Shown here: positions 7,889 through 15,242 of the stretch, piece by piece
Layout of the letters: every line of letters begins with the position of its first letter
Numbering within the stretch: the first letter of the stretch is position 1
Assembly: GCA_013298865.1 (NCBI GenBank)
Contig: JAAFJL010000047.1
Coordinates: forward strand, 1 to 32,173
Direction of reading: 5' to 3'
DNA from: Cytophagales bacterium
GTDB lineage: Bacteria; Bacteroidota; Bacteroidia; Cytophagales; Spirosomataceae
Length of the DNA: 32,173 bases
Notes under the pieces: model-generated
Seen by the model: the letters and a program-made list of their open reading frames with translations, nothing else
Told to the model about the DNA's origin: nothing
Databases searched by the model: none
Made by a program: the position numbers and the translations under genes

Positions 7889-8479
7889 CTATTTGATTTC
7901 AACAAAACTCCCATAATGGTCGTTCGTAAAGTACGCTTTTCCGTCAGAACCAGTGATTAAACGCTCTTTTCCACGGTTTCTACCCTCAATTTTGGGGTTT
8001 ACGTCCCATTCTTGGTAGTTGATTCGCTTGCCAGAACCATCTTTTTTAGGAAGAAGCCCTTCATAGTTGCCAAATTTACGTCCACCTACGTATCCTTCTA
8101 TTGCCACGCCATTCTCACGGACATATTTCAAAACTTTTAAAGCCTTCGTAGGCACATTGCCAGAACCAATGGTTTGGGTAGATTTATCTGTACGATTCTC
8201 AGGGCTATCATTGGCGTTTTCTGCTTGGGAATCTCGCTTTTTCAGGTTTCCTTTATGCCTTTTTCGATGCCCTTTTTGTGAAAAATCGTCATTTTGAGTC
8301 GTTTTTTCTACACGAGGAGGCTCTTCCCAAGGTTCAACACGGGTAGATACTGATGATTTTGTGTCAGATTTACAACTTGTAAAAACTCCCAAAAACATGA
8401 AAAGTAGGAGGGGGGCGAAAGAAAACTTTCGGATAAATGAAAAGTATTGCATAAGGTATTCTTTTCTGGATATAGTCAT
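7889..8479 (-). CDS. Barnase/RNase Sa-type ribonuclease lipoprotein
   Basis: 196 aa, or 187 from the second ATG at 8452. The signal segment FAPLLLFMFLGVFTSC gives lipidated Cys36. A basic low-complexity linker (about 40-105, including KGHRKRHKGNLKKR) leads to a compact microbial RNase domain at 108-196. That domain matches the RNase Sa/barnase family: EGLLPKKDGSGKRINYQEW, then NRGKERLITG and FTNDHYGSF. The four catalytic positions of RNase Sa align to Glu157, Arg169, Arg173 and His188, so it should be an active guanyl-preferring RNase that leaves cyclic phosphates. It is tethered outside the cytoplasm. The gene is divergent from gyrA. A barstar-family gene lies about 5.2 kb downstream on the same strand. 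It could serve nucleotide scavenging or antagonism. Confidence 0.85.
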   Translation of the reverse strand: MTISRKEYLMQYFSFIRKFSFAPLLLFMFLGVFTSCKSDTKSSVSTRVEPWEEPPRVEKTTQNDDFSQKGHRKRHKGNLKKRDSQAENANDSPENRTDKSTQTIGSGNVPTKALKVLKYVRENGVAIEGYVGGRKFGNYEGLLPKKDGSGKRINYQEWDVNPKIEGRNRGKERLITGSDGKAYFTNDHYGSFVEIK

Positions 8480-8726
8480 ATTTGAGAGTGATTGGCAACA
8501 TTCAGATTGTCACATCAAAACAAATTTACCGTAAACTCATTCACTGTTGCATCTATTCATTACAATATTTGCAAAAACCCTTAAATTTCACGAAATTTGT
8601 TTAATAAGTATCTTTTTTGTTATTATTATTTAGTCAAAATCTTTACTTGAATCTAAAAGGTTAAGAGTAGCGGTTTAAATTACAAAAAACTGCATTCCAC
8701 ACTCGCAAATCCGTATTCAAAAATTT

Positions 8727-11333
8727 ATGTCAGAACAATTTGGTAATATTATCCCTATCAACATCGAAGATGAAATGAGGGGAGCGTACATTGATTATTC
8801 GATGTCCGTAATTGTTTCACGTGCCTTGCCTGATGTCCGTGACGGACTCAAACCAGTTCACCGCCGAGTACTTTTTGGAATGGATGAATTAGGGGTAAAA
8901 TACAATAAAGCCCATAAAAAATCTGCTCGTATTGTAGGAGAAGTTTTAGGTAAATTTCACCCACATGGTGACACCTCCGTTTATGATGCGATGGTGCGTA
9001 TGGCTCAAGAATGGTCATTACGTTATCCGATGGTGGACGGTCAAGGAAACTTTGGTTCGGTCGATGGTGATTCACCCGCAGCAATGCGTTATACCGAAGC
9101 CCGCCTCAAACGAATTGCAGACGAAATGTTGGGAGACATCAGCAAAGAAACCGTTGATTTTCAACCAAACTTTGATGATTCCCTTGAAGAACCTACTGTA
9201 CTTCCTGCAAAAATTCCGAATCTTTTATTGAATGGAACATCTGGTATTGCCGTAGGTATGGCGACCAACATGGCTCCGCACAATCTTACGGAAGTTGTGG
9301 ATGGAATTGTTGCCTATATTGATGACAACGACATCACGATTGAAGGCTTGATGCAACACATAAAAGCTCCAGATTTTCCAACGGGCGGAACTATTTATGG
9401 TGTCTCAGGAATTAAAAATGCTTTTGAAACTGGTCGTGGACGTATAGTAGTACGTGGAAACGCCACTTTTGAAACTTCAAAAACTGGAAAAGACCAAATT
9501 ATTGTTTCTGAAATTCCGTATATGGTCAATAAAGCATCATTGATTAAACAATGTGCTGATTTGGTGAATGATAAAAGAATTGAAGGAATCTCAGAAATCA
9601 GAGATGAGTCTGACCGTCAGGGAATGAGAATCGTTTTCGACCTAAAGCGTGACGCCGTTCCGAATGTAATTCTGAATAATCTCTATAAATTCTCAGCCTT
9701 ACAATCTTCGTTTTCTGTTAATAATGTTTGTTTAGTGAAAGGTCGCCCGATGACCTTGAACTTGAAAGAAATCATTCATTATTTTGTTGAACATCGTAAC
9801 GAAGTAGTAGTACGTAGAACAAAATATGATTTGCGTGAAGCTCAGAAAAGAGCTCACATCTTAGAAGGTTTTATTATTGCTTTGGATAATTTGGATGCAG
9901 TTATCAAACTCATCCGTGAATCTCGTGACCCAAATACTGCTCAAACTGGTTTGATGGAATCTTTTGGATTGTCTGAAATTCAAGCAAAAGCAATTTTGGA
10001 AATGCGTCTCCAGCGTTTAACAGGCATGGAGCGTGACAAAATCCAAGCAGAATACGCTGAAATCATGAAAGTGATAGATGATTTGCAAGATATTTTGGCA
10101 AGACCAGAACGTCAGTTGCAAATTATCAAAGACGAATTGGCTGAAATGAAAGAACGTTATGGCGATGCTCGTCGTACGCAAATCAACATGACAGACGATG
10201 AGTTTTCAATTGAAGACATGATTGCCGATGAAGAAATGTTGATTACAGTTTCTGCTCAGGGGTATATCAAACGTACACCACTGTCTGAATACAAAGCACA
10301 GGGTAGGGGAGGAGTCGGTTCTCGTGCAGTAGCCACCAAAGATAACGATTATACCGAACACCTTTTCACAGCAACAATGCACAATTGGCTATTATTCTTT
10401 ACCGAAAAAGGTAAATGTTTTTGGCTAAGAGTGTATGCAGTACCAGAAGGTTCAAAAACTGCAAAAGGTCGTCCAATTCAGAATTTAATGAATATTGAAA
10501 ACGGCGATACAATTCGTGCAGTTATCAATGTGAAATCAATTACAGACCCAGATTATATCAACAATAATTTTATCGTGATGTGTACCGAAGACGGAACCAT
10601 CAAGAAAACATCGTTGGAAGCATATTCTCGTCCACGTCAGAACGGAATTATTGCTGTAACTATTCGTGAAGGTGACCGTTTACTGGATGTTGCTTTGACA
10701 AATGGTAGTAATCATGTTATTATTGCAATAAATTCTGGCCGTGCAGTTCACTTTGAAGAAAGCAGAGTACGTCCGATGGGTCGTTCGGCAGCAGGAGTGA
10801 AAGGTATTTGGTTGGATGATGAAAAACCAGACGAAAAAGTAATCGGAATGGTTTGTATCGAAAACCCAGATACTCAGCAATTATTAGTAGTTTCAGAAAA
10901 AGGATTCGGAAAACGTTCAGACGTAGAAGATTACCGCCTCACGAACCGAGGAGGAAAAGGAGTGAAGGCATTGAATATTACCGAGAAAACTGGAAACTTA
11001 GTTGCCATCAAAGAAGTTAATGATAATAACGATTTAATGATTATCACAAAAGCGGGTATCATGATTCGTATTGCAGTAGCAGATTTGAGAGTAATGGGAC
11101 GTAACACACAGGGAGTCAAACTGATACGTTTGAAAAATGAATCAGATGAGATTTCATCAGTTACAAAAATGAGCAAAGAACCTGACGAAGAACCAACGCC
11201 AACTGATCCAGACTTGCTTGTGCCAATTGATGAAGCAGAAGTTTTAGGCTCGGAAATTACGGATGCCGAAATTGTAGAATCGGAAGAAACAGATGTAGCA
11301 GGAGAGGAGTCAGAGGAAGAAGTTACAGAATAA
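8727..11333 (+). CDS. gyrA: DNA gyrase subunit A
   Basis: 868 aa. This is the breakage-reunion subunit of the heterotetrameric gyrase that introduces negative supercoils. The N-terminal DNA-cleavage domain has the catalytic Tyr122 in AAMRYTEARL. The quinolone-determining region reads GKFHPHGDTSVYDAMV with Thr83 and Asp87 at E. coli numbering, both normal wild-type residues. The C-terminal beta-pinwheel contains a gyrase box variant QGRGGVG near residue 525, which favours GyrA over ParC. The protein ends in a long Glu/Asp-rich tail (EEPTPTDPD, then EESEEEVTE). The 247-bp region before it is shared with the divergent RNase lipoprotein gene. A terminator follows at 11351. gyrB is not in the window. 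Confidence 0.97.
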   Translation: MSEQFGNIIPINIEDEMRGAYIDYSMSVIVSRALPDVRDGLKPVHRRVLFGMDELGVKYNKAHKKSARIVGEVLGKFHPHGDTSVYDAMVRMAQEWSLRYPMVDGQGNFGSVDGDSPAAMRYTEARLKRIADEMLGDISKETVDFQPNFDDSLEEPTVLPAKIPNLLLNGTSGIAVGMATNMAPHNLTEVVDGIVAYIDDNDITIEGLMQHIKAPDFPTGGTIYGVSGIKNAFETGRGRIVVRGNATFETSKTGKDQIIVSEIPYMVNKASLIKQCADLVNDKRIEGISEIRDESDRQGMRIVFDLKRDAVPNVILNNLYKFSALQSSFSVNNVCLVKGRPMTLNLKEIIHYFVEHRNEVVVRRTKYDLREAQKRAHILEGFIIALDNLDAVIKLIRESRDPNTAQTGLMESFGLSEIQAKAILEMRLQRLTGMERDKIQAEYAEIMKVIDDLQDILARPERQLQIIKDELAEMKERYGDARRTQINMTDDEFSIEDMIADEEMLITVSAQGYIKRTPLSEYKAQGRGGVGSRAVATKDNDYTEHLFTATMHNWLLFFTEKGKCFWLRVYAVPEGSKTAKGRPIQNLMNIENGDTIRAVINVKSITDPDYINNNFIVMCTEDGTIKKTSLEAYSRPRQNGIIAVTIREGDRLLDVALTNGSNHVIIAINSGRAVHFEESRVRPMGRSAAGVKGIWLDDEKPDEKVIGMVCIENPDTQQLLVVSEKGFGKRSDVEDYRLTNRGGKGVKALNITEKTGNLVAIKEVNDNNDLMIITKAGIMIRIAVADLRVMGRNTQGVKLIRLKNESDEISSVTKMSKEPDEEPTPTDPDLLVPIDEAEVLGSEITDAEIVESEETDVAGEESEEEVTE

Positions 11334-11350
11334 AAATTAATAGTCAAGAA

Positions 11351-11409
11351 TGGTACACCAAGGAAACAGAATTTTAAACATTCGTTTCTTGGTGTGCCAT
11401 TTTATTTTG
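11351..11409 (+). terminator. gyrA terminator
   Basis: A near-perfect stem pairs TGGTACACCAAGGAAAC (11351-11367) with GTTTCTTGGTGTGCCA (11384-11399), with one bulge and one G-T-type mismatch. It is followed by TTTTATTTT, 17 bp after the gyrA stop. Confidence 0.85.
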
Positions 11410-11527
11410 AGAACTGTTAATTTTTTGTTAAAATAAGTTACTAAATTATTTACCCAACGTTTAAAAGACACTCTGAGAATAAACAGAGTAATTCCCCAAA
11501 GCCAAATAAAACAAATTCCACAACACA

Positions 11528-12688
11528 ATGAAAAAACTAACTATTGCCCTCATCACGGTTTTCGCCACAATAGGGGTAGCTCATGCACAAGCTGACAAAC
11601 TAATATTAGAAGCTAATCGGAAGGCAGCACTCGAAATTAAAAAGAAATCTGATGAAGCCATCATGAAGAAGGATTCATTAAAAGCAAAAACTTGGTTAGC
11701 CAGAGCAGAAGCATATTTAGATTTAGCAAACACTACCGATACTGTTTTACTAAGACAAGAAGCATCATCACCATTTAAGGCTTATGAGGCTTTGAAAAAA
11801 GCAGTTTCACTTGATGTAAAAGATGGCAAAGAAGGTTCAGTCGCAGCATCAGCTAAAAAATATCTCTCTGTTGTGATGAACAAGGAAGGTAAGCCTGAAC
11901 CCGAAGGACAGAAATTATTCAATGCTTTCATGAATGTAGGTGTTCAAAAATACCAGGCAAAAGACTATGAAGGTGCATTGAAAAATGTGCAGATGGCTTC
12001 AAAAATCAACGAGAAAGACACAACTTCTGCTATGTATTCTGGTGTAATTGGTCAGATGGCAAAAAATCTAACCGCAACAAAAGAAGGATACAAAAAATAT
12101 CTCGACTTAGGAGGGAAGGACGCCAGTATTTTCTACGGTTTAGCACAAATCTATCGTGACGAAAAAGATGAAGATAAAGCCTTAGCTACAATCGAAGCAG
12201 GAATTGCAAAGAATCCTTCAAATAAAGATTTGAAGAATGAAAAAATCAATATGTTGTTGACTTTCAAGAAGTTAGACTTAGCAATTAAAGAATTAGAAGA
12301 TGCAGTAGCCAAAGACCCAAGCAATGTTCAGACAGTTTTGAATCTTGGTATTTTGTATGATAATGCAGGCAAGAAAGATTTAGCAAGAAAATATTATGAC
12401 CAAACATTGAAACTTGATCCTAATAACTACGATGTAAACTTTAACATGGGAGTATTCAGTTTTAACGAAGCCGTAGAAATCAAGAAGAAGGTAGATGCAA
12501 TGGACATGAAAACGTATCAGAAAGAAGGTAAGCCAATCGAACAATTAGCTATCACAAAGTTCAAAGAAGCATTACCATATTTTGAAAAGGCTTATGGAAT
12601 GAAGCAAGAAGACGAGTGCAAGAATACATTGAAGTCTTTGTACCAAATCTTGAAAATGGAAGACAAACTAAAATCATTAGGTGACTAA
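11528..12688 (+). CDS. Exported tetratricopeptide-repeat protein
   Basis: 386 aa. A signal peptide (MKKLTIALITVFATIGVAHA, cleaved near AHA-QA) is followed by several TPR-like helix pairs. The clearest are around residues 205-235 (ASIFYGLAQIYRDEKDEDKA), 240-275 (KDLKNEKINMLLTFKKLDLA) and 276-310 (SNVQTVLNLGILYDNAGKKD). TPR arrays bind protein partners, so a periplasmic scaffold or assembly role is likely; no enzymatic domain is seen. Abundant Lys and Ala are usual for this class in Cytophagales. It stands alone between two terminators (11351 and 12720). Confidence 0.85.
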   Translation: MKKLTIALITVFATIGVAHAQADKLILEANRKAALEIKKKSDEAIMKKDSLKAKTWLARAEAYLDLANTTDTVLLRQEASSPFKAYEALKKAVSLDVKDGKEGSVAASAKKYLSVVMNKEGKPEPEGQKLFNAFMNVGVQKYQAKDYEGALKNVQMASKINEKDTTSAMYSGVIGQMAKNLTATKEGYKKYLDLGGKDASIFYGLAQIYRDEKDEDKALATIEAGIAKNPSNKDLKNEKINMLLTFKKLDLAIKELEDAVAKDPSNVQTVLNLGILYDNAGKKDLARKYYDQTLKLDPNNYDVNFNMGVFSFNEAVEIKKKVDAMDMKTYQKEGKPIEQLAITKFKEALPYFEKAYGMKQEDECKNTLKSLYQILKMEDKLKSLGD

Positions 12689-12719
12689 ATATTTAGTTGA
12701 TTTTCTGTAAGAATTTCCC

Positions 12720-12751
12720 AAAAAGCCCTCTGAGTAATCGGAGGGCTTTTT
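12720..12751 (+). terminator. Terminator of the TPR-protein gene
   Basis: An 11-bp perfect stem, AAAAAGCCCTC (12720-12730) with GAGGGCTTTTT (12741-12751), encloses a TGAGTAATCG loop. It lies 31 bp after the stop codon and ends in five T. Its left arm and loop recur inverted at 13132-13152. Confidence 0.88.
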
Positions 12752-12897
12752 CGTGCGTGAAACATGAATGTAAAGAATTATTTTCTCTGAATAATTTTAA
12801 AAATCGTACATCAAAAAGCGAGAATCTGTAACTAATCAAATGAATGTATGGGAAGGATAGGTGTATTTACGGAAGTTTTATTTAACATAATATAAAT

Positions 12898-12931
12898 TAT
12901 ACAACTTTCATTTCTGTATGAAAGTTGTATA
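12898..12931. repeat. Perfect 14-bp inverted repeat
   Basis: TATACAACTTTCAT (12898-12911) is separated by 6 bp from ATGAAAGTTGTATA (12918-12931). It has no T-tract, so it is a poor terminator. The outer heptamers TATACAA/TTGTATA also occur as an inverted pair in front of the antitoxin gene at 13834-13872. Confidence 0.75.
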
Positions 12932-13085
12932 AGGACAAGCCTTCGGCAGTGTCAGGGATTGTGATGGAGAGGGGCTTATTGTATAGTGCCTAAATGGGCA
13001 TTTTAAGAGGTTTTTTAGCCAAAATGTCCAAGAAATCCAGCAACTTATCTTGGGCTAAAATTTGAGCGTTTTTAGGGCAAATTCC

Positions 13086-13140
13086 TGAGAATTTAATAGA
13101 TTTTATTGCCAAGTATTCTGTACGCTACAAACGATTCTCA
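13086..13140. repeat. 55-bp TGAGAAT/ATTCTCA element, copy A
   Basis: It is bounded by TGAGAAT (13086-13092) and ATTCTCA (13134-13140). Its termini match, inverted, the 56-bp element at 25279-25334: TGAGAATT-AATA at one end and CTACA--CGATTCTCA at the other. It nests inside the larger inverted-repeat segment. Confidence 0.5.
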
Positions 13141-13259
13141 GAGGGCTTTTTTGAAAGGAATTAGTACAGCATTTTGAAGGAATTTAGAATCAAATATCAG
13201 AAGTGATTGTACAAAGAATTCTCAGAGGATTCAACTACTAATTCAAGAATTTTTCAAAA

Positions 13260-13541
13260 TTACTTTGGAGGAAATTTTTTATAAATATCTCCACGGCTTA
13301 GTATTGTAATTACTATGATAGTTGGTTCAATAACTTCAATTCCAATTCTCCAATCACCTATCCTGATTCTATAATAGTTAGTGTTCTTTTTTAGTCCAGA
13401 CATTTTTTTTATATCAAGACCAGACGATTCTAAACTCTCACTAAGTGCCAGAATATCAAGATTCTTACTTACAGCATTTTGAATTTCTTTCGGTAGTTTT
13501 GAGACTTGCTTGATAAACTTATTTCTCAATATTAACTCCAT
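13260..13541 (-). CDS. RelE/ParE-superfamily toxin
   Basis: 93 aa, the usual toxin size. The pattern is that of RelE/ParE: N-terminal helices (LILRNKFIKQVSKLPKEIQNAV), a Leu-rich helix, then the beta-sheet core KKNTNYYRIRIGDWRIGIEV and a terminal ILSRGDIYKKFP, with the Arg-rich strand typical of mRNA-interferase RelE-like members. It probably cleaves mRNA on the ribosome or otherwise stalls growth unless bound by antitoxin. Its start overlaps the upstream antitoxin gene by 10 bp, indicating translational coupling in the classical antitoxin-first order. Confidence 0.88.
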   Translation of the reverse strand: MELILRNKFIKQVSKLPKEIQNAVSKNLDILALSESLESSGLDIKKMSGLKKNTNYYRIRIGDWRIGIEVIEPTIIVITILSRGDIYKKFPPK

Positions 13542-13831
13542 CCAAGTAGTTTTTTAGCATCTGCATAAGACATTGTTGTTTTGTCTTCTTCGGTCAAATT
13601 AGTCATTTCATGGAGCATTAAATAATCTTCAACATCTTCATTATCAATCACTTGCATTATTTTCTCCATTTCATCCACAGAAAAAGACCCTCTACTTTTC
13701 TTTACTGAAAATGTAGAAGGCGTAATTCCTAACTTCTTAGCGATGAAATCATTCCTATACCCTGAAACATCAATTAATGTATTGATATTCAAGACTAAAT
13801 TTTTATAATTTGAAACAATATCTACTCCCAT
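13532..13831 (-). CDS. HTH antitoxin partner of the RelE/ParE toxin
   Basis: 99 aa. Residues about 15-65 form an XRE-like helix-turn-helix (FIAKKLGITPSTFSVKKSRG as the HTH core), followed by an acidic linker and a C-terminal segment (MSYADAKKLLGWS) that would wrap the toxin. The role is neutralisation plus autorepression. The start at 13831 is ATG. A TTGTATA/TATACAA inverted pair in the leader (13834-13872) is a candidate binding site. It lies 57 bp after the MazG-like gene on the same strand. Confidence 0.82.
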   Translation of the reverse strand: MGVDIVSNYKNLVLNINTLIDVSGYRNDFIAKKLGITPSTFSVKKSRGSFSVDEMEKIMQVIDNEDVEDYLMLHEMTNLTEEDKTTMSYADAKKLLGWS

Positions 13832-13833
13832 TG

Positions 13834-13872
13834 TTGTATAAATTAAGTATTTTTGAAAGATATTATATACAA
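13834..13872 (-). promoter_or_regulatory. Candidate antitoxin operator
   Basis: TTGTATA (13834-13840) and TATACAA (13866-13872) form an inverted pair 3-41 bp upstream of the antitoxin start. On the minus strand TATATTTG next to it resembles the Bacteroidota -7 box TAnnTTTG, though I see no well-spaced -33 box. Type II antitoxins usually repress at such sites; binding here is inferred. Confidence 0.4.
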
Positions 13873-13888
13873 ATATAGCAATAATAAT

Positions 13889-14362
13889 TTATTCCTTATC
13901 CAATATTCCCTTCAAATCCGCAGGGGAATATTTTACAGATTTTAGCACTTTATTGTCGGCAATCCTATAAACTAAAAACTTATCTCCGTCCTGAACAATC
14001 TCTGCTGTTGTTCCATCTTTATCAAAATAATGTTTCACGGTTGCTTCGGCTTCTTCATAAGTACTACACGCCTTCGACATATTCGAGCGTTGTACTTCAT
14101 CAAAAAGTTCTACAAATTTTTCACCCAAACCAAATTCTAATACAGCCCCCGACAAAACGTACTGAATATCGCAAAGTGCATCTGCAACTTCTACTAAATC
14201 ATTATTCTCTATGGCCTCTTGTAATTCTTTCAACTCTTCTGCAATCAAACTTACCCGAAGTTTACAACGCTCTGGTGAAGGAATCTGTGGAGTATCTAAA
14301 ACGGGGGCTTTAAAAGTTTTATGAAAAGCGGCTACTTGGTTAAGTGAATCTATTTTTTGCAT
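13889..14362 (-). CDS. MazG-like all-alpha NTP pyrophosphohydrolase (DR2231-like)
   Basis: 157 aa. The N-terminal two thirds match the all-alpha NTP-PPase fold of the DR2231-like subgroup: VAAFHKTFKAPVLDTP, then LIAEELKELQEAIENNDLVE and VADALCDIQYVLSGA. The EExxE and ExxDAxxD Mg-binding motifs are complete, so it should hydrolyse nucleoside triphosphates (dUTP-type substrates in DR2231) to monophosphate and pyrophosphate. It probably acts as a cytoplasmic house-cleaning enzyme. The C-terminal part (about 105-157) is a small basic beta/alpha tail. It is the nearest gene left of the 1.1-kb candidate origin region and may be cotranscribed with the toxin-antitoxin pair. Confidence 0.85.
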   Translation of the reverse strand: MQKIDSLNQVAAFHKTFKAPVLDTPQIPSPERCKLRVSLIAEELKELQEAIENNDLVEVADALCDIQYVLSGAVLEFGLGEKFVELFDEVQRSNMSKACSTYEEAEATVKHYFDKDGTTAEIVQDGDKFLVYRIADNKVLKSVKYSPADLKGILDKE

Positions 14363-14477
14363 GACTTGAATAAATATTTGAAAGATATAATTAATTACTT
14401 CTTTGTAAAAATAATCATTTTACAGGAAACTTATCAATATAGCCCCCTACTGAATCAATGTGATTGTCCACCATTTT

Positions 14478-14486
14478 TGTGGATAA
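14478..14486 (-). other. DnaA box (exact consensus)
   Basis: TGTGGATAA, the complement of TTATCCACA. A related TTGTCCACC lies just upstream. I noticed this exact 9-mer at only one other place in the window, 174 bp away. Confidence 0.6.
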
Positions 14487-14517
14487 ATACCTAAGTCTCT
14501 CATATACAGGGTATTAG

Positions 14518-14533
14518 CTATTCACGTGAAACA
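14518..14533. other. parS-like ParB-binding site
   Basis: CTATTCACGTGAAACA matches 13 of 16 bases of the bacterial parS consensus TGTTTCACGTGAAACA, including a contiguous 13-base run with the palindromic TTCACGTGAA core. parS sites usually lie close to the chromosomal origin. Confidence 0.6.
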
Positions 14534-14659
14534 TTAACTTAACTATCTGATTATCAAATTGTTAGTAAATAATATTCTTGCTAAATAGAAAGATAAACCT
14601 CTGATAATCAGGAGTTTTACTATTTTGAAGCTAAAGAAAAATAATACCACATACTTATG

Positions 14660-14668
14660 TGTGGATAA
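14660..14668 (-). other. DnaA box (exact consensus)
   Basis: A second exact TGTGGATAA in the same orientation as the one at 14478. Confidence 0.6.
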
Positions 14669-14671
14669 TGA

Positions 14672-14680
14672 TGTGAATAA
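14672..14680 (-). other. DnaA box (one mismatch)
   Basis: TGTGAATAA, i.e. TTATTCACA on the other strand, fits the relaxed consensus TTATNCACA. It is three bases from the exact box before it and in the same orientation. Confidence 0.5.
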
Positions 14681-14749
14681 GAAGAGGTTTTGGGTAAAGG
14701 GTATAAGTTACTTGCTCTCAGGGTTGGGGGTACTTTGGATAGAAGGCAC

Positions 14750-14901
14750 ATCCTATTTTCAAAAGATAGTAGAAGCAAAGCGGTAAGGTTAAATGAGATT
14801 GATAGAATAGGATATAGAAGCGTTAAATTTTAGAAAAATAGGAGTAAAATTTTAAGAGTAAATTTTATTGAATTTTCTTTCTTTTAAAATAGGACTCCTA
14901 T
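14750..14901. repeat. Cluster of ATAGGA inverted repeats
   Basis: ATCCTATT (14750-14757) mirrors AATAGGAT (14806-14813). ATAGGAGT (14838-14845) mirrors ACTCCTAT (14894-14901). The last site is itself the dyad ATAGGACTCCTAT (14889-14901). This gives five ATAGGA units in about 150 bp of AT-rich DNA within the candidate origin. Confidence 0.6.
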
Positions 14902-15167
14902 CCTACCCTTTTCAAGTTTTAGTATAATTTCCTGATTTTTGGATAAAAAATTAAGGGAATTGTGAAGGAAGATTTTTTTATTCGATTCTCAGGAAGTTTA
15001 TTTTTGAAGAAAATATACATAATGTGCTTATTTTCAAGTAGTTATAAGCAATTTTTGGGAATATAAAATTAGAGTATTTAAAATGAAAAAGTGTAAAAAA
15101 TGACAATTTTGGCATAAATTGAGAGATTTGATACTAAATCAAGCAATTGTAGGAAGTTTTCAATAAA

Positions 15168-15197
15168 AAAGGCGTAACACAATTGTATCACGCCTTT
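15168..15197 (-). terminator. Terminator-like hairpin, best read on the minus strand
   Basis: Perfect 8-bp arms AAAGGCGT (15168-15175) and ACGCCTTT (15190-15197). On the minus strand the stem is followed by six T; on the plus strand only TTT then CATT follows. No minus-strand gene lies between it and the CvfB-like gene that ends at 16002. The loop contains ACAATTGT, related to the dyads downstream. Confidence 0.55.
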
Positions 15198-15242
15198 CAT
15201 TATCTATATATGTAATGTATTAAAAGTAAGGATTTAATTCTA

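Larger units (their letters stand above)
12720..13152. mobile_element. Possible MITE-like segment with 20-21 bp terminal inverted repeats
   Basis: The left end, 12720-12740, begins AAAAAGCCCTCTGAG. The right end, 13132-13152, reads the same on the opposite strand apart from one inserted T, giving about 20 matching bases. The 433 bp in between carry no gene. No target-site duplication is evident and no transposase is nearby, so the assignment is tentative. The left end doubles as a functional terminator, so two related terminator-like repeats are an alternative. Confidence 0.35.
12689..13259. other. 571-bp gene-free stretch holding hairpins and an inverted-repeat-bounded segment
   Basis: No coding frame is recognisable. 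The stretch contains the TPR gene terminator (12720-12751), a perfect 14-bp hairpin (12898-12931), a 433-bp segment bounded by related inverted ends (12720-13152), a 55-bp TGAGAAT/ATTCTCA element (13086-13140) and a further ATTCTCAGAGG copy at 13218-13228. It looks like repeat-derived intergenic DNA. Confidence 0.6.

Noticed and set aside
7265..8479. Uma2 protein and barnase-like RNase as a toxin-antitoxin pair
   Set aside because: Adjacent on one strand, but the Uma2 protein has no inhibitor features and the RNase is exported; the barstar homologue is the better partner.
8604..8630. TAAGTATCT before gyrA resembling the core of the 88-bp repeat
   Set aside because: Only nine bases match; the flanks do not, so it is probably chance in AT-rich DNA.
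8965..9010. gyrA quinolone region with Thr83 instead of Ser83
   Set aside because: Thr at this position is wild-type in many bacteria and Asp87 is intact, so this is not evidence for resistance.
12755..12766. GCGTGAAACATG near the TPR terminator as a second parS
   Set aside because: Only one half of the palindrome matches; a similar half-site at about 14034 lies inside a coding gene.
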